Made by a program: the position numbers and the translations under genes. The notes beneath the pieces are model-generated. The model saw only the letters and a list, made by a program, of their open reading frames with translations, made no database searches and was not told the DNA's origin. Source: an uncultured Gemmatimonadota bacterium (GTDB lineage: Bacteria > Gemmatimonadota > Gemmatimonadetes > Longimicrobiales > Gaopeijiaceae). Taken from it: DNA of 14,823 nt. Numbering within the stretch: position 1 is the stretch's first letter; each line of letters opens with the position of its first letter. The stretch lies in assembly GCA_938030915.1 (NCBI GenBank), contig CALHIO010000349.1, positions 1 through 14,823 on the forward strand, in the 5' to 3' direction. Positions 13,007-14,823 of this stretch are shown piece after piece.

Positions 13007-14823
13007 ATGAGGGATTCAGAGAAACGCCAGGTTCGCAGTCGGATGAGCGACGTCGTTCGCGGAGTCCGGTGGCGCTGGCGTATGCGTCTCGCGCTTCGTG
13101 GGCTGGTCTGGATCCTGGGCCTCACCGCCAGTGTGACCTTCCTGGCCGCGTTCGCCCTCGAGCGGGCACGCTTCGCTGCGGATACCGTGGTCGCGCTGCG
13201 AGCGCTGACGTGGGTCACGTTGATCGCCTCGACGCTTTGGTTCCTCGTCCGACCTCTCCTGCGCAAGGTGACCGACGCCCAGGTCGCCCTGTACCTCGAA
13301 GAACACGAGCCCACCCTCGACAACGCCATCACCAGCGTGCTCGACGAGGGCTCGGGCTCGGCATCACCAGCCCTCACACAGCGCGTGACCGAAATCGCGC
13401 TCGAAGAAGCTCGCCGGGTGCACTACGGCCGACGGATCGAGCGGGGCGGACTCTACCGCTTCGGTGGAGCCCTGACGGCGCTGGTCGTGTTCGCCCTCTT
13501 CGCGACGCTGCTCGGACCGTCGCACCTTCGTCTGGGTCTGAGCGCCCTGCTCTTCCCGGCGACCGCGGCCGACGCCGTCAATCCGTATTCGGTCGGGGTG
13601 ATCCCCGGCGACGTCACCCTCGCGCGCGGGTCAGACCAGATGGTCACCGCGACGCTCGGCGGATTCGAGGCTGCCGAAGCCTCCATCTTCACGAAGGGAC
13701 AGTCCGACCAGTCCTTCCAGCGGTTGAGCATGCTCAACGACCTCGACGGAGGTTTTGAAGTCCTTCTACTCGGCGTGAACGAGCCCACGGAATACTTCGT
13801 GGAGTCGACCGGAGTGCGATCGGGAACGTTCACGATCGATGTCGCAGACCTTCCGTATGTCGATCAGCTTGACCTGACATACTACTTCCCGAACTACACC
13901 GGTCTGCAGCCTCGTGTCATCGAGGCCGGCGGCGACGTCGCGGCCCTTCCGGGAACGGTCGTCGAGCTCCGGATCCAGCCCACCATGCTCACCGGGGCTG
14001 GCCAGCTTCTTCTCGATGGCGCCCCGGCCAGCGACCTCACGGTGGACCCGGATGGAACGCTCATCGGTCGCTTCACGGTCGGTGACCCCAGCTTCTACTC
14101 CGTGGAGCTCGCGCGTGCGGACAACGGCCAGATGGTGCCGGCCTCGCCCGAATATCGGATCGACGTACTGTCCGACATGGACCCGTCCATCCGGTTCTCC
14201 ACGCCCGGGCGAGACATGCCCGCCTCGTCCATCGAGGAGGTGTACCTCGAGATGGTGGCCGACGACGACTACGGTGTCGGCTCGATCGACCTCGTCTACT
14301 CGATCAACGGCCTGAGCGAAGACACCGTTTCAGTCTTCCGAGGCGGGGGCGCTCCCCTTCCTGAGGTATCGACCGGACACACCCTCTTTCTGGAGGAGTG
14401 GGCGCTCGAGGTCGGCGATCTGGTGTCCTACTACGCGATGGTTCGCGACAACCGTGGCGGCGCGGCCCGGACGATCACGAGCGACATCTACTTCCTGAAC
14501 ATCCGCCCCTTCGAGCGGGCCTACCGACAGGCCGAGCAGCAAGGTGGCGGAGGTGGGGGCGGCGGAGGGGGTGGTGCCGAGACGGCACTCAGCGATACGC
14601 AGCGCCAGATCATCGCCGCCACCTTCAATCTGATCCGCCAGAAGGACACGTACTCCGACGAAGAGTTCAGCGAAAACGTCGTCTCGGTGAGCCTGTCACA
14701 GGCGCGACTACAGGACCAGGTGACCACTCTTCTGCAGCGCATGCAGAATCGGGGTCTGACGCAGACCGACGAGGGCTTCCGCGATGTCTCCGCGATCCTG
14801 CCGCAGGCGTTCGAGGCGATGTC
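13007..14823 (+). CDS. DUF4175-like large membrane protein, N-terminal 605 aa (runs off right edge)
   Basis: The frame from ATG 13007 stays open for 605 codons to the window end; the C-terminus is missing. A basic N-terminus (1-29) is followed by helices at about 28-50, 61-82 and 152-183. A cytoplasmic segment of about 70 residues lies between helices 2 and 3, and the rest should be periplasmic. After helix 3 comes VNPYSVGVIPGDVTLARGS (191-209), then beta-rich Ig-like repeats (to about 505), an eleven-glycine run near residues 513-523, and a helical Gln/Arg-rich region. Three N-terminal helices, a 'PGD...G' beta module and a Gly/Gln-rich helical tail is how DUF4175-type proteins (long proteins next to MoxR/DUF58/BatA genes) are built; this is recognition by architecture, so moderate. 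The role is unknown; as the operon's largest membrane protein it may be its structural scaffold (inference). Confidence 0.78.
   Translation, partial: MRDSEKRQVRSRMSDVVRGVRWRWRMRLALRGLVWILGLTASVTFLAAFALERARFAADTVVALRALTWVTLIASTLWFLVRPLLRKVTDAQVALYLEEHEPTLDNAITSVLDEGSGSASPALTQRVTEIALEEARRVHYGRRIERGGLYRFGGALTALVVFALFATLLGPSHLRLGLSALLFPATAADAVNPYSVGVIPGDVTLARGSDQMVTATLGGFEAAEASIFTKGQSDQSFQRLSMLNDLDGGFEVLLLGVNEPTEYFVESTGVRSGTFTIDVADLPYVDQLDLTYYFPNYTGLQPRVIEAGGDVAALPGTVVELRIQPTMLTGAGQLLLDGAPASDLTVDPDGTLIGRFTVGDPSFYSVELARADNGQMVPASPEYRIDVLSDMDPSIRFSTPGRDMPASSIEEVYLEMVADDDYGVGSIDLVYSINGLSEDTVSVFRGGGAPLPEVSTGHTLFLEEWALEVGDLVSYYAMVRDNRGGAARTITSDIYFLNIRPFERAYRQAEQQGGGGGGGGGGGAETALSDTQRQIIAATFNLIRQKDTYSDEEFSENVVSVSLSQARLQDQVTTLLQRMQNRGLTQTDEGFRDVSAILPQAFEAM
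14543..14575 (+). repeat. Eleven-glycine linker encoded by mixed GGN codons
   Basis: Eleven consecutive glycine codons follow a QAEQQ segment in the DUF4175-like gene. The codons are a mixture of GGT, GGC, GGA and GGG, so the tract is not a pure trinucleotide repeat. It separates the beta-rich periplasmic part from a helical region and probably acts as a flexible linker. Confidence 0.85.

Noticed and set aside
12783..13010. 75-residue frame bridging the BatA end and the following spacer
   Set aside because: Most of it overlaps the 3' end of the BatA gene out of frame, and the rest is spacer. It has no ribosome binding site or recognisable sequence.
1..14823. CRISPR array, tRNA, rRNA, insertion sequence or phage genes
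   Set aside because: I saw no regularly spaced repeats, cloverleaf-like stretches, transposase motifs or terminal inverted repeats on either strand.

Overview
The window is a high-GC bacterial chromosome segment (roughly mid-60s % GC by eye) with tightly packed, acidic, envelope-directed genes. The combination of a MoxR-type AAA+ ATPase, a DUF58 protein, BatA/VWA membrane proteins, DUF4159 proteins and a long DUF4175-like membrane protein, with frequent GTG and TTG starts, best fits a didermic lineage such as Gemmatimonadota. Planctomycetes, Acidobacteria and Proteobacteria carry related cassettes. The lineage is an inference from gene content; there is no rRNA or other marker gene.

Layout: (1) Positions 1-723, minus strand: a conserved-looking 143-aa hypothetical membrane-associated protein, coupled by a GTGA overlap to the N-terminal part of an AI-2E-family transporter that runs off the left edge. 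(2) Positions 724-966: a divergent intergenic region with a 10-bp-stem hairpin and an ECF-sigma-like promoter candidate (GGAACC, 16 nt, CGTA) pointing right. (3) Positions 967-14823, plus strand: nine consecutive genes, apparently one operon: DUF4159 lipoprotein; three-TM VWA protein with a glutamine-amidotransferase-like domain; secreted caspase/legumain-like protein lacking any cysteine; TPR protein with an intact HELAH...E metalloprotease domain; second DUF4159 protein; MoxR ATPase; DUF58; BatA-like VWA membrane protein; and, after a 115-nt gap, a DUF4175-like membrane protein cut by the right edge.

How the genes may work together: MoxR-family ATPases act with VWA-domain partners as chaperone-like assembly or metal-insertion machines (established for the family). 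Here three different proteins carry a DxSxS MIDAS motif: one is soluble (DUF58) and two have a predicted periplasmic VWA domain between N- and C-terminal membrane segments. The rest of the operon adds exported proteins: two DUF4159 paralogues, a cysteine-less pseudo-peptidase with calcium-loop motifs, and a TPR scaffold with a gluzincin site. I infer a trans-envelope assembly, stress or quality-control machine driven from the cytoplasm by MoxR. Its substrate is not visible in the sequence.

No tRNA, rRNA, CRISPR, insertion sequence or phage feature was seen, and no intergenic stretch exceeds 300 bases. The last gene has a clear start at 13007 and stays open to the window end.
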